A stretch of 64,000 bases of DNA from Sporomusaceae bacterium FL31 (GCA_003990955.1 BIFV01000008.1:489066-553065), one strand, 5' to 3'; counted from the stretch's first letter, positions 35,858 through 44,315 are shown. The notes: a model not told the origin generated them from the sequence alone. Numbers and translations are program-made.

Positions 35858-38521
35858 TTAGATATTTTTAGCACCAGCAACAACGACATGCTCCAACTTT
35901 AGCGTACGGTGCTGCAGCCCTTGCTCAGAACTCAAGCGTTCCGCAAAATCGTTGATCACATTGATAACGGTATCATATTTCTCATAAAAGACGATGACCA
36001 AGTCACCAGGTTTTGCGTTTTCCAAGGCTTGGCGTACGGCCTCGGCTTCTGGCAAAATAGTAGCAATCTTCTCTGTTGAGAAGCCGGCTTCAAGGGCACC
36101 GCGACGTAATATTTCTGCGGTCTCGCCAAACTGCCGCCCTCTTAGATCACTATCTTCTTTAATATAAAGATAATCAAAGCCCCGTCCGGCAATTTTGCCG
36201 ATATTCAGCGTAACATCTTCCCGCCGGTCACCAGGTGCTGCAATGACGCCCACCAGGCGCGTAACACCCATCCGGCGGGCTGTACTAATCAACGCCTGAT
36301 AGCCTGCCGGATTATGGCCGTAATCGACACATACCCGGAAAGCGCCTACTGTGAACATGGTTAACCGTCCAGGATTCTGAGCAAATTTCGATAATCCCTG
36401 CCGGATATAATTGACAGGCACTTTCGAACAATAACAGGCTGAAGCGGCAATCACGGCATTTTGCAAATTATGCAGCGCCATCCCATTCAAAGTTGCCGGA
36501 ATATCATTGACTTCGACAATGGGCCTTGCTAAGCCGCCACAAGCGACATAGACCGTCCCGTCTTTAACAAACACAGCTTTGCCACCTGCACCTAAATGAC
36601 GGCGAATGACAATATTATTCGGTTCAATACTAAAATACATAATTTCAGATTGAACACGCGCCGATAAGGTAGCGGCGTAAGGATCATCGGCATTAATCAG
36701 CACCGTTCCGTCCGGACGGACTGTTTCTAATACCAGCGATTTGATATAAGCCAAATCTTCTAAGCTCTCAATTCCATCCTGACCTAAATGGTCTTCAGTA
36801 ATATTAGTCACAATACCAATATCACATTGATCAAACGCCAAACCGCCCCGCACAATCCCACCGCGCGCGGTTTCCAGTACAGCGACATCCACCTGAGGAT
36901 CCGCTAAAATAATTCTGGCACTATCAGGCCCCGTTGTATCACCATTTAAAATACATTGCCCATTAACGAAAATACCGTCCGTTGTCGTCATTCCCACATG
37001 ATAGCCGGCCTGCTGCCAAATATAACTGATCATGCGAGTGACTGTGGTTTTTCCATTGGTACCGGTAATCGCAATAATGGGAATTCTCCCATCCGAGTTG
37101 TCTGGAAAAAGATAATCGACAATATGCTCCGCAACATTGCGGGCTTTTCCCGCTGCAGGATGATGATGCATGCGAATTCCCGGTGCAGCGTTGACTTCAA
37201 TGACAGCACCATTGCCGAGTAAAACCGGATTGGTAATATCCACAGCAACCAAGTCGATTCCAGCCACATCAAGACCGACGACCCGGGCTGCTCTCTCGAC
37301 AAGCCTGATGTTATCCGGATGGACGATGCTGGTCACATCAACAGCGGTACCGCCGGTACTTAAATTAGCACTATCTCTGATGCGTACCACTTGTTTTAAA
37401 CTAGGAATGGACTGAGGAGAAAGATTTTGCTTGGCCAGCACCGTGATGGCCACCGCGTCAATTTGGATTTTGGTTAGTGCTTTCGCATGTCCATCGCCAC
37501 GGGAAGGGTCAGAATTAACCAGTTCCACCAGCTCTACAACAGTATGCTGCCCATCACCAATAACATAAGCTGGAATGCGTTCCGCTGCTGCCACCATTTT
37601 TCCATTAACCACACACATGCGATATTGACGACCAGGGATAAACTCTTCGACAAGTACATTCTCATCATATTCTCTGGCAATATGATACGCCCGCTCCACC
37701 TCGGCTTCAGTCCGGATATCAATGGTTACACCATTGCCGTGATTACCGGTCAACGGTTTGACGACTACTGAACTGCCGAGGAAATTCAAGGCCTTTACCG
37801 CTTGTACCACATCAGTGACAACAGTATTTCTGGGCACCGGAATTCCATGATCTTCGAGCAATCGGCTGGTCAGATATTTATCAGAAACCAAATCTGTTCC
37901 CAGTGCACTGGTTTGATCGGTAATAGTAGCCCAAGTCCGTTTACAGAACCGTCCGTAGCCCAGCATCAGCAAATTTTCATCAGCATAGCGCCGCACTGGA
38001 ATATTACGGGCCACTGCAGCATCATAAATGGCCTTTGTACTAGGGCCAAGCTGATATTTTTCACTGGCTGCTTTAATGCTGGCTATCCCTTCTTCAATTG
38101 AAAAAGGAATATTCTCAATCGCAGCCTTGAGCACATTCTCCGCTACATAAGCACTCTGACGAACTGCCGCCTGGCATTTAAAACTGACCACCACATCATA
38201 AATACCCTGTTGCGTTGTAGACCGTGCTTTGCCGAAACCAACTTTGTGTCCTGCCATATTTTGCAGTTCAAGCATTACATGCTCGAAAATATGCGCTAGA
38301 TAAGTCCCCTCATGCAAACGCTCAACAAAACCGCCAATCCGTTCTCTTGAACAGTGGTGTTCCTGTAATCCTGGTAATAATAACAACAGCCGCTGTACAA
38401 ATCCGGGAATAGCATGACTCGGTACATTGTCATATTGCCCTAAAGCCAGCTTCAGCCATAAAACCGGTTTATAACTGAACATATTAGGGCCTTGCAGAAT
38501 ACGCATCTGTAATATCTGCAT
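35858..38521 (-). CDS. cphA: Cyanophycin synthetase
   Basis: ATP-dependent polymerisation of Asp and Arg into cyanophycin. It is 887 residues, the usual CphA1 length. An N-terminal domain precedes an ATP-grasp domain (about 210-480) with SSVVVKPLTGNHGNGVTI. The C-terminal Mur-ligase-like domain (from about 490) has the P-loop ITGTNGKTTVTRMI and the substrate region VAVLETARGGIVRGGL. The ATG at 38521 follows AGGAGG. The cyanophycinase gene is immediately upstream. Confidence 0.95.
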   Translation of the reverse strand: MQILQMRILQGPNMFSYKPVLWLKLALGQYDNVPSHAIPGFVQRLLLLLPGLQEHHCSRERIGGFVERLHEGTYLAHIFEHVMLELQNMAGHKVGFGKARSTTQQGIYDVVVSFKCQAAVRQSAYVAENVLKAAIENIPFSIEEGIASIKAASEKYQLGPSTKAIYDAAVARNIPVRRYADENLLMLGYGRFCKRTWATITDQTSALGTDLVSDKYLTSRLLEDHGIPVPRNTVVTDVVQAVKALNFLGSSVVVKPLTGNHGNGVTIDIRTEAEVERAYHIAREYDENVLVEEFIPGRQYRMCVVNGKMVAAAERIPAYVIGDGQHTVVELVELVNSDPSRGDGHAKALTKIQIDAVAITVLAKQNLSPQSIPSLKQVVRIRDSANLSTGGTAVDVTSIVHPDNIRLVERAARVVGLDVAGIDLVAVDITNPVLLGNGAVIEVNAAPGIRMHHHPAAGKARNVAEHIVDYLFPDNSDGRIPIIAITGTNGKTTVTRMISYIWQQAGYHVGMTTTDGIFVNGQCILNGDTTGPDSARIILADPQVDVAVLETARGGIVRGGLAFDQCDIGIVTNITEDHLGQDGIESLEDLAYIKSLVLETVRPDGTVLINADDPYAATLSARVQSEIMYFSIEPNNIVIRRHLGAGGKAVFVKDGTVYVACGGLARPIVEVNDIPATLNGMALHNLQNAVIAASACYCSKVPVNYIRQGLSKFAQNPGRLTMFTVGAFRVCVDYGHNPAGYQALISTARRMGVTRLVGVIAAPGDRREDVTLNIGKIAGRGFDYLYIKEDSDLRGRQFGETAEILRRGALEAGFSTEKIATILPEAEAVRQALENAKPGDLVIVFYEKYDTVINVINDFAERLSSEQGLQHRTLKLEHVVVAGAKNI

Positions 38522-38625
38522 GTTTACAATCCTCCTAATTAACGTGAATCTTAGTGTGGCTCAATGACCAAAATGCACTAATTCTCATCAATCACCCCAG
38601 TATCTTAGCACGACATAGCTATCAT

Positions 38626-39435
38626 TTAACGAATGATATAAGGTTTGCGGCTCCGAAGATCATAGCCATAACCTGGTGCCAAAATGTGAAGAACTACATT
38701 AGAAATAGCTAATGGATCCAACCGTTTTAATTCAGAAATATTGGAGTACATGATATTCTTTCCGTCCAGTATGGTTACTGTCTGAGAACCAACAATCTCG
38801 CACTTCCCATCAGGAGACACCAGCAAGGCCGTATCTTCATCAACGCCAATGCCCAGTACATGGGGATTTTGTGAAACGGCTGCCAGCAAACGGTTAATTC
38901 TGCCACGTTGAGCAAAATGCTGATCAATCACAACCTCATCGATAAGCCCCATCCCATGGGCCATGCTCAAAGCGGATTTTTTCGGCGTATCACTGGAGTC
39001 ACCGCCCACAATCATGGTATGGCTCATTACCGAGGCTCCAGCACTTGTACCCGCAATAATGGTTCCATTGCGAAAAGCTCGCCGAATAGCTCCATCTACT
39101 GCCGAACCGCCTAAGATACTGGTCAGTCGCAGCTGATCACCGCCAGTAAAGAAAATCCCATCAGCCTGCTCTAGCTCTGCTACCAGATGCCGATCACCGG
39201 CTTCTTCACGATTGTCAATATTTAAGACACTAACTGTCTCAGCACCTAAATCCGAAAATATTAACCGATATTCATCACCAACTTCGCGCGGAAGTTCGGT
39301 CGCAGTTGTCATTACAGCAATACGGGCCTTACGGCCGCCCGCCAGTTCAATAAATTTCCGTAAGACAGTGCAGTCACCATACTTGTCCTCATTACCACCG
39401 ATAATCAGCAGTTTTCCTGAAGCTTTTTCCAGCAT
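38626..39435 (-). CDS. cphB: Cyanophycinase
   Basis: Serine peptidase that cuts cyanophycin to Asp-Arg dipeptides. It is 269 residues. The nucleophile Ser131 lies in IIAGTSAGASVM, with GGDQLRL and GIGVDEDTAL as further family motifs. GGAGGACGATA precedes the ATG. Together with cphA, 104 bases downstream, it indicates a complete storage-polymer cycle; the dipeptidase is not in this window. Confidence 0.94.
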   Translation of the reverse strand: MLEKASGKLLIIGGNEDKYGDCTVLRKFIELAGGRKARIAVMTTATELPREVGDEYRLIFSDLGAETVSVLNIDNREEAGDRHLVAELEQADGIFFTGGDQLRLTSILGGSAVDGAIRRAFRNGTIIAGTSAGASVMSHTMIVGGDSSDTPKKSALSMAHGMGLIDEVVIDQHFAQRGRINRLLAAVSQNPHVLGIGVDEDTALLVSPDGKCEIVGSQTVTILDGKNIMYSNISELKRLDPLAISNVVLHILAPGYGYDLRSRKPYIIR

Positions 39436-39627
39436 TATCGTCCTCCACGAAAAGTGTTAAATAAACTTCGAACTCACCATGATCCGTTACAGAATAACGG
39501 TATGTTTTCTTTACTATATTTGCCAACAAATCCCTGATTTTATACATTTTTATTAGGAAAAACACCAAATTGATATTCCATTCATATAATGCTGAAGCTA
39601 TATATCCTAACGAGGAGGTAGTCTGTC

Positions 39628-40260
39628 GTGAATATACGTACATTGTATCTTCCGCACCGCTTGTCCGATGTATCCTGGCATGAAGAAGAAAGCCACCCCA
39701 TTTTAGCAACCATTCAACAATTGCTTACCGAACGCGGCCTATATGACGCAGCGATTAATAGCACTTTTGACACGCTAACCCGTGAGGCCATTATTCAGTT
39801 TCAAGAATTGGAAGGCCTGCCGGCAACAGGCCTTGTTGATCCGCTGACCTATTGTCGCCTGCAGCCAGCTGCATTAAGTCAGGTTGCCCCAAAAGAACCA
39901 ATACGGCGTGCGGTGACCGCCGTCGCGCGCGCAAATATTCTCATTACCAAATCCAGCCGCACACTTACTCTATTCAATGGCAACAGTCCTTTGCGCCATT
40001 ATCCGATTGCCATCGGTAAGCCCTCTACGCCAACACCGTTAGGCAACTACGCCATTGCCACAAAAATTGTTAATCCTGGCGGCATTCTCGGCACCCGCTG
40101 GATGGGGTTAAACTATGACGCTTACGGAATACACGGTACCATTCGCCCCTGGCTAATCGGCCAAATGGTATCCAACGGGTGTATCCGAATGCATAATCAT
40201 AATGCCGAAGAGCTATTTGCGCTTGTTAACCTGGGCTGTCCGGTCTACATCCGGGATTAA
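39628..40260 (+). CDS. L,D-transpeptidase (YkuD domain) with peptidoglycan-binding region
   Basis: A 210-residue cell-wall enzyme starting at a GTG 8 bases after GAGGAGG. An N-terminal PG_binding_1-like segment (about 22-75, ending GLPATGLVDPLT) is followed by a YkuD domain (about 102-208). The catalytic His169 (YGIHGT) and Cys185 (SNGCIRM) are present. There is no signal peptide, so export or coat location (as for YkuD in spores) is inferred. Its last 48 bases overlap the convergent HipA-like gene. Confidence 0.9.
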   Translation: MNIRTLYLPHRLSDVSWHEEESHPILATIQQLLTERGLYDAAINSTFDTLTREAIIQFQELEGLPATGLVDPLTYCRLQPAALSQVAPKEPIRRAVTAVARANILITKSSRTLTLFNGNSPLRHYPIAIGKPSTPTPLGNYAIATKIVNPGGILGTRWMGLNYDAYGIHGTIRPWLIGQMVSNGCIRMHNHNAEELFALVNLGCPVYIRD

Positions 40261-41016
40261 TTTAAAAATTTGCTCTACAATTTGATCGACCATATCACGC
40301 CGCTTAATCAAGTAGTTTATCAAGGCTTCCCGTTCAAGCTGCTCTGGCAGCCATTCCTGGGGAATTTCGGCTACCATGGTTCGAAGTTGCTTGTCAGTAA
40401 TGGCTTTCACTTTGTTTATATAATCATAAAAATCATCTTTGGTTAAATAATGCTTAAGCAGCCAGCCAAATGTTCTCCTTTTATTAACGCCAACCCGATC
40501 TACAAGCTTTTCCAAAGAAGCCACCGTCCATCGACCCCTGCGAAACAGATGCGAATTATCAATCGCATAGAGTCGATAAGCATTGGCTTCACGTCTGAGT
40601 AACAAATTTTTACGATTCCAGGTACGATCAACATTATGGAAGAAATGATCAAACAACATGATACCCGCCATTTGAGCCTTATTCGCTGCTCGGGCTAGAT
40701 TTCGCCTTCCAACATATTCTGTGCTACTTAAATAACGACTGGCAAAATGATAACCAGGCTTTATTCTCGCGGCTTTCAGCCGCTTATTTTTTTCAACGAA
40801 CGGCGCTTCCAGACAAATGATGCCTCCCTCTGGAAAGCACAAATCCATGAGCTTTGCAAATTGACAAGCCAATAATTCATTGACCAATACTTTCTGCCCT
40901 AATCGATTGTTTTGTAATTTAACCACATACACATTTCCATCATTGGCCCGAAATAAGCGGGGTGAAGTCACTCCTACTCCAATTTCACCTAAATATTCAA
41001 CGGCAATCAGCATCAT
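40213..41016 (-). CDS. HipA-like kinase-fold protein
   Basis: About 267 residues from the ATG at 41016 (GAGGGG ahead). It resembles the stand-alone HipA-like (HipA_2) family. GVTSPRLFRANDGNVYVVKL fits the nucleotide-binding beta hairpin, and FDHFFHNVDRTWNRKNLL with YAIDNSHLF fits the catalytic and DFG-like loops. There is no HipB antitoxin next to it, so a toxin role is unsupported. The gene converges on and overlaps the L,D-transpeptidase gene by 48 bases. Confidence 0.75.
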   Translation of the reverse strand: MMLIAVEYLGEIGVGVTSPRLFRANDGNVYVVKLQNNRLGQKVLVNELLACQFAKLMDLCFPEGGIICLEAPFVEKNKRLKAARIKPGYHFASRYLSSTEYVGRRNLARAANKAQMAGIMLFDHFFHNVDRTWNRKNLLLRREANAYRLYAIDNSHLFRRGRWTVASLEKLVDRVGVNKRRTFGWLLKHYLTKDDFYDYINKVKAITDKQLRTMVAEIPQEWLPEQLEREALINYLIKRRDMVDQIVEQIFKLIPDVDRTAQVNKRK

Positions 41017-41093
41017 CGCCAACCCCCTCATCAGTTTTGCCTTGACCAACAGCATATTACAGTATATGACAGCAAAATTTAATCATTACATGA

Positions 41094-41131
41094 AAAACAC
41101 CGTCACCTACAAACGTAGGAGACGGTGTTTT
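41094..41131 (-). terminator. Terminator after the DUF3794-SH3 gene
   Basis: AAAACACCGTC and CCTAC pair with GTAGG and GACGGTGTTTT across a 4-base loop with one internal mismatch. The minus-strand T run follows. Confidence 0.85.
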
Positions 41132-41142
41132 AAGAAGTTACA

Positions 41143-42117
41143 TTATCCTTTTGCGCCAGTTGTTGTACCGCTGCCTGTATTAACAAGCCAGCTTGCAATC
41201 CAGCCAGTCGTTGAACCATCCGATAATACCACTCGATACCAGCCAAAAGCCTGTTCTTTAATGGTAACGGATTCGCCCTGGTTAACTTTTTTCACTGACG
41301 GGAAGTTAGTTCCAGGACCAGTACGAACATTAACATTATTCCCAGATACAGCACCCATTGTGCCGTTAATGGATAGGTTGGTGCCTGCCGTAGAGGTAAG
41401 CGGACCAGTAATCAGCATATTGTCCGGACTGAAGGCTTCAATTTGACCACCGCCAGTTTGAGTGGCTGAGACTGTTTCATCATTAAAGCTTGATGCTGAA
41501 ACCGAATCATCTGACGAGGTACTTGCGGTTGTACTTTCAAATATACCAACTTCATCAATGGGTGAAAGTGCATACACATCCATCTCGGTTGTGGTAAGTA
41601 CCCGGGTCCAGAATTTCAGAACAACCGTAATATGCACTTTACGATTATCATGACGACGATGGAAATCATAGTCAACATATTCTACTTGCACATCAGCAGT
41701 TGCTTTCATATCCTGCTCAGCGCCATCCACATCGATGTCGCGAGTAAACCGGATACGCTTTTTCTCAAAAGCATGCACAGGCTGATCAGGTAAATCCGCC
41801 ACATACATGACCTTGACTTCTAAATCACCGCGGATGATAACTTTATTAGGAATAATATCCACAGTTTTAATGCAGACATCTTTTACATAAACATCAACGA
41901 CCTGCTCAATATCAGGTTTTTGCTCAGGAACGAACATATCAAACTCAACAACCTTCTGGCGCATTTCTGCAGCCAGCACCTGTTCTACCTCAATGGTTTC
42001 AGGGCCCGGTTCGGGGCAGCCGCAAATGACATCAGCACTGTCAACTGTTGTTACTCCTGATGAGGAAGTGGTATTAGAAGCCGTAGTTGAGCCAGAAGCC
42101 CTTAATTCATCATCCAT
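41143..42117 (-). CDS. DUF3794 (SPOCS) spore protein with C-terminal SH3 domain
   Basis: A 324-residue protein. A Ser/Thr-rich N terminus precedes a SPOCS domain (about 45-190; VEFDMFVPEQKPDIEQVVDV and VIIRGDLEVKVMYVAD), seen in spore-coat assembly proteins such as SipL. A low-complexity linker (about 195-245) leads to a bacterial SH3 domain (about 252-316; NNVNVRTGPGTNFPSVKKV). By family it should sit in the spore coat or at the forespore surface. RBS AAGGGGGGAG. It is co-transcribed with the next DUF3794 gene, 35 bases upstream. Confidence 0.87.
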   Translation of the reverse strand: MDDELRASGSTTASNTTSSSGVTTVDSADVICGCPEPGPETIEVEQVLAAEMRQKVVEFDMFVPEQKPDIEQVVDVYVKDVCIKTVDIIPNKVIIRGDLEVKVMYVADLPDQPVHAFEKKRIRFTRDIDVDGAEQDMKATADVQVEYVDYDFHRRHDNRKVHITVVLKFWTRVLTTTEMDVYALSPIDEVGIFESTTASTSSDDSVSASSFNDETVSATQTGGGQIEAFSPDNMLITGPLTSTAGTNLSINGTMGAVSGNNVNVRTGPGTNFPSVKKVNQGESVTIKEQAFGWYRVVLSDGSTTGWIASWLVNTGSGTTTGAKG

Positions 42118-42152
42118 TCTTTTCTCCCCCCTTTATGTGAGCTTGAATTTAA

Positions 42153-42827
42153 TTAGCCTTTTGGTGACGTTGGCAAGGTGCTAGTCAGCTGCACTTCACG
42201 GTCGGCCATAACTTTGGCGGTAATTTTGAGAACAACCGAAACATCAAATTCGCGGTTGCAGTGATGATGGTGATGATGGTGGTTATTGTCATCGCAGTCA
42301 TTGTCATCGCAGTCATCATCGTCATCATAGTCGCAATCATCATCGTCATGGTGATGGTGATGGGCATGACCGTCATTGCAGTCATCATCGCATTTACCGT
42401 ACTTGTGCTTGTAAGCCCGGCTCCAATGATCCACATCATAATCAACAAACTCAACAACAACGCTGGCTTCGGCATCCATTCCGCGGCGGGCGCCTGGCAA
42501 ATCAATATCTTGAGTCCATTTATAATGCTTAATTTCCACCGCATGAACAGGTTGATCAGGCAGGCAAGCCACATAGATTGTTTTGATTTCAAACTCACCG
42601 CGTACAATAACCTTATCAGTAATGACATCAACGCAATTTACATCAACATCTTTTACAAACACATCAACGATTTGCTCAATAGCAGGTTTTCTGTCAGGAA
42701 CAACAACATGAATATCAAGAACCTTTTGTTTTTCTTTTTCCCCTATTATTTGACGAACAATAATCGGACCAGTCTGAGCTCCTAGAGTACAAGGATCACC
42801 AGCTGCACGAATATCTTTATCTTCCAC
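42153..42827 (-). CDS. DUF3794 (SPOCS) protein with a His/Asp/Cys-rich insertion
   Basis: A 224-residue paralogue of the downstream protein (shared motif VPDRKPAIEQIVDVFVKDVD). The domain is interrupted at about residues 141-191 by a stretch of His, Asp and Cys: HAHHHHHDDDDCDYDDDDD, then CDDNDCDDNN and seven His with a final Cys. Six Cys, more than a dozen His and about 20 Asp look like a high-capacity metal site. The SPOCS strand resumes with FDVSVVLKITAKV. The GTG start follows AAGGGGGGAATAT. Spore-coat role and metal binding are inferences. Confidence 0.85.
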   Translation of the reverse strand: MEDKDIRAAGDPCTLGAQTGPIIVRQIIGEKEKQKVLDIHVVVPDRKPAIEQIVDVFVKDVDVNCVDVITDKVIVRGEFEIKTIYVACLPDQPVHAVEIKHYKWTQDIDLPGARRGMDAEASVVVEFVDYDVDHWSRAYKHKYGKCDDDCNDGHAHHHHHDDDDCDYDDDDDCDDNDCDDNNHHHHHHHCNREFDVSVVLKITAKVMADREVQLTSTLPTSPKG

Positions 42828-42954
42828 ACATATTCCCCCCTTTGTGTTTTCTATTTATATATATGCTTGCTTCAAATTTTATGTGATAAAAAACATGGTA
42901 ATTATTGCTGAACTTTATATTCTTTTAATTACTAAATTTCTGCAAAGAAACATA

Positions 42955-42982
42955 ACGTTTTAACAACCTTCTCCATAGTATA
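42955..42982 (+). promoter_or_regulatory. Sigma-K-like promoter
   Basis: AC (42955-42956), 17 bases, CATAGTATA (42974-42982) fits the sigma-K pattern AC-N16/17-CATANNNTA, ahead of the Cys-rich protein gene. This fits late mother-cell expression. It is a short motif, so the call is moderate. Confidence 0.5.
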
Positions 42983-43039
42983 TATAAGAAACCCCTATTG
43001 GGTTTTAGAAAAAAACATAACATTGGAGGTTGTGTATAA

Positions 43040-43360
43040 ATGTGCGGTAAGTGCGGTTATCCAAAAAGTGAATGCATGTGTAAAAAGCATGACTACAACT
43101 GCTATAAACCTATGAAATGGAAAGACGATTGTAATTGCGACTACGACTATGACCAAATGGACACTTGCATGCCAAAACCTAAAATGGAGTGCGAGAAAAA
43201 AGAATGTGTTAAGACCTATAAAGTTGTTTATAAATTATATAGAACTTGCCAGTATCGCCTCTATAAAGTTTGCTGCCACTGTGGCCATGAATATGACTAT
43301 CACCACCACCGCGGCATGTGTCCAAAATGTTCCGGTTCCATGATGTATATGAAGGATTAA
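43040..43360 (+). CDS. Cysteine-rich small protein, probable spore-coat component
   Basis: A 106-residue protein with 16 Cys (15%), many Lys, Tyr and Asp, and a HHH motif. Cys pairs C2-C5 and C12-C14 open the protein. A zinc-ribbon-like C78-C81/C94-C97 arrangement (VCCHCGHE and MCPKCSGS) closes it. I do not recognise a named family. A TTGGAGG site precedes the ATG, and the gene is divergent from the DUF3794 pair with a sigma-K-like promoter. Metal binding or disulfide cross-linking in the spore coat is inferred from composition and context. Confidence 0.75.
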   Translation: MCGKCGYPKSECMCKKHDYNCYKPMKWKDDCNCDYDYDQMDTCMPKPKMECEKKECVKTYKVVYKLYRTCQYRLYKVCCHCGHEYDYHHHRGMCPKCSGSMMYMKD

Positions 43361-43421
43361 TTCCAACATACTCACCAATCATTGTAAATGACCACGATTG
43401 GGACGTAAATTTTTTCATACT

Positions 43422-43464
43422 GCATAAAAATAATCTACGGCTCATCCGTAGATTATTTTTATGC
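43422..43464. terminator. Bidirectional terminator, 19-bp perfect stem
   Basis: GCATAAAAATAATCTACGG (43422-43440) pairs perfectly with 43446-43464 around a 5-base loop, with T runs on both strands. It ends the Cys-rich gene on the plus strand. Confidence 0.85.
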
Positions 43465-43477
43465 TAACCCCAATAAG

Positions 43478-43504
43478 AAAAGACGCGACCCGGGTCACGC
43501 CTTT
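43478..43504 (-). terminator. Terminator after the 87-residue protein gene
   Basis: AAAGACGCGACCC pairs with GGGTCACGCCTTT, followed by TTTTCTT on the minus strand. The arms closely resemble the yabG terminator at 46294-46319, suggesting a duplicated terminator sequence. Confidence 0.65.
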
Positions 43505-43552
43505 AACGTTAGCTGCTATTAAAATCATCGGATTGAAAAATAGTAAAGAATT

Positions 43553-43816
43553 CTAGTCCCGGTCTGTGCCCCAATTACGATTCAGATCATTTCGCCTGTT
43601 CTGAGGAAGTGCCGCATGATTGGTAATTGCATTACCTTGTTCATCTTGATACATGACATACCAGCCAACATTTGTTTTTCCGCTATTTGATTTGATTGGC
43701 TGAGCGTAACGCGAATATTTAACCTGATTATATTCGAACGGAGCATTTCGACCATAAGTTTCAATATGGTCCCAATAGGCTTTCTCTAATGTCTCAAACA
43801 GAATCGTACTCACCAT
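43553..43816 (-). CDS. Unrecognised 87-residue protein
   Basis: An acidic/polar soluble protein starting MVSTILFETLEKAYWDHIET and ending NRRNDLNRNWGTDRD. It has no membrane segment or cysteine. AGGAAG lies 5-6 bases ahead of the ATG and terminator hairpins follow, so expression is plausible. I do not recognise the family. It lies in the small-gene stretch between the coat cluster and the Spo0E-like gene. Confidence 0.65.
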   Translation of the reverse strand: MVSTILFETLEKAYWDHIETYGRNAPFEYNQVKYSRYAQPIKSNSGKTNVGWYVMYQDEQGNAITNHAALPQNRRNDLNRNWGTDRD

Positions 43817-43872
43817 CTCACTTCCTCATCCTATAATCGTTTTTTAGCCTCAGGTAAATTTATCTCACCAGC

Positions 43873-43924
43873 AATGAAGTAGAACCATACAAAGAATGTA
43901 TATGTACCTGCTCTTTACTTCATT
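43873..43924. repeat. Inverted repeat upstream of the 87-residue protein gene
   Basis: AATGAAGTA (43873-43881) and TACTTCATT (43916-43924) are a perfect 9-bp inverted pair enclosing an ATACA/TGTAT hairpin. Function unknown; possibly a structured RNA or operator. Confidence 0.35.
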
Positions 43925-44061
43925 AATATTTCTATTATCTTCATCGAGAAAAACAAAGAAGTTCATAAACAAAAAATTTATAATTTTCCAAATATAATTT
44001 CGCACTAAAAAATTATCAGCACAATTGGATATTAATCATAGCCCAACCTCGGGTAACCGAG

Positions 44062-44223
44062 CTACTTATTACCCGCTCTCATCCGATTGTATTCATTGAG
44101 CTTTAAATCGAGCTTTTGACTGATCTGCAAAACCTCTGGATGTGAAATACCTTTTGCCAGTGCGATCTTATGCATTTTTTCTCTCAATACTTCAACGTCT
44201 TTTATGACCTGTAAAGCATTCAT
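44062..44223 (-). CDS. Spo0E-like aspartyl-phosphate phosphatase
   Basis: A 53-residue protein from the ATG at 44223 (AAGGGGGCAG ahead). The sequence MNALQVIKDVEVLREKMHK forms one helix and a second helix carries the ISQKLDLKLNEY motif, which matches the SQxLDxxxNxY signature of Spo0E proteins. Family members dephosphorylate Spo0A~P and hold back sporulation. Its length and two-helix architecture fit the family well. Confidence 0.85.
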   Translation of the reverse strand: MNALQVIKDVEVLREKMHKIALAKGISHPEVLQISQKLDLKLNEYNRMRAGNK

Positions 44224-44315
44224 ACTACTGCCCCCTTAATAAACACTTTACAATAACCTAGATCATGTTAATGTGATGATAATCACTGCTTGAAGAAACT
44301 ATTTCGGCACTTAAA

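Noticed and set aside
40213..41016. HipA-type toxin-antitoxin module
   Set aside because: No HipB-like helix-turn-helix gene is next to it, and the protein is the stand-alone short HipA-like form.
42185..42631. 148-residue minus-strand frame rich in Met and Thr
   Set aside because: Another reading frame of the same low-complexity array, with no ribosome site.
42261..42785. 174-residue plus-strand frame rich in Met, Val and Ile
   Set aside because: It is the reverse strand of the His/Asp codon array of the DUF3794 gene; composition is an artefact of those codons.
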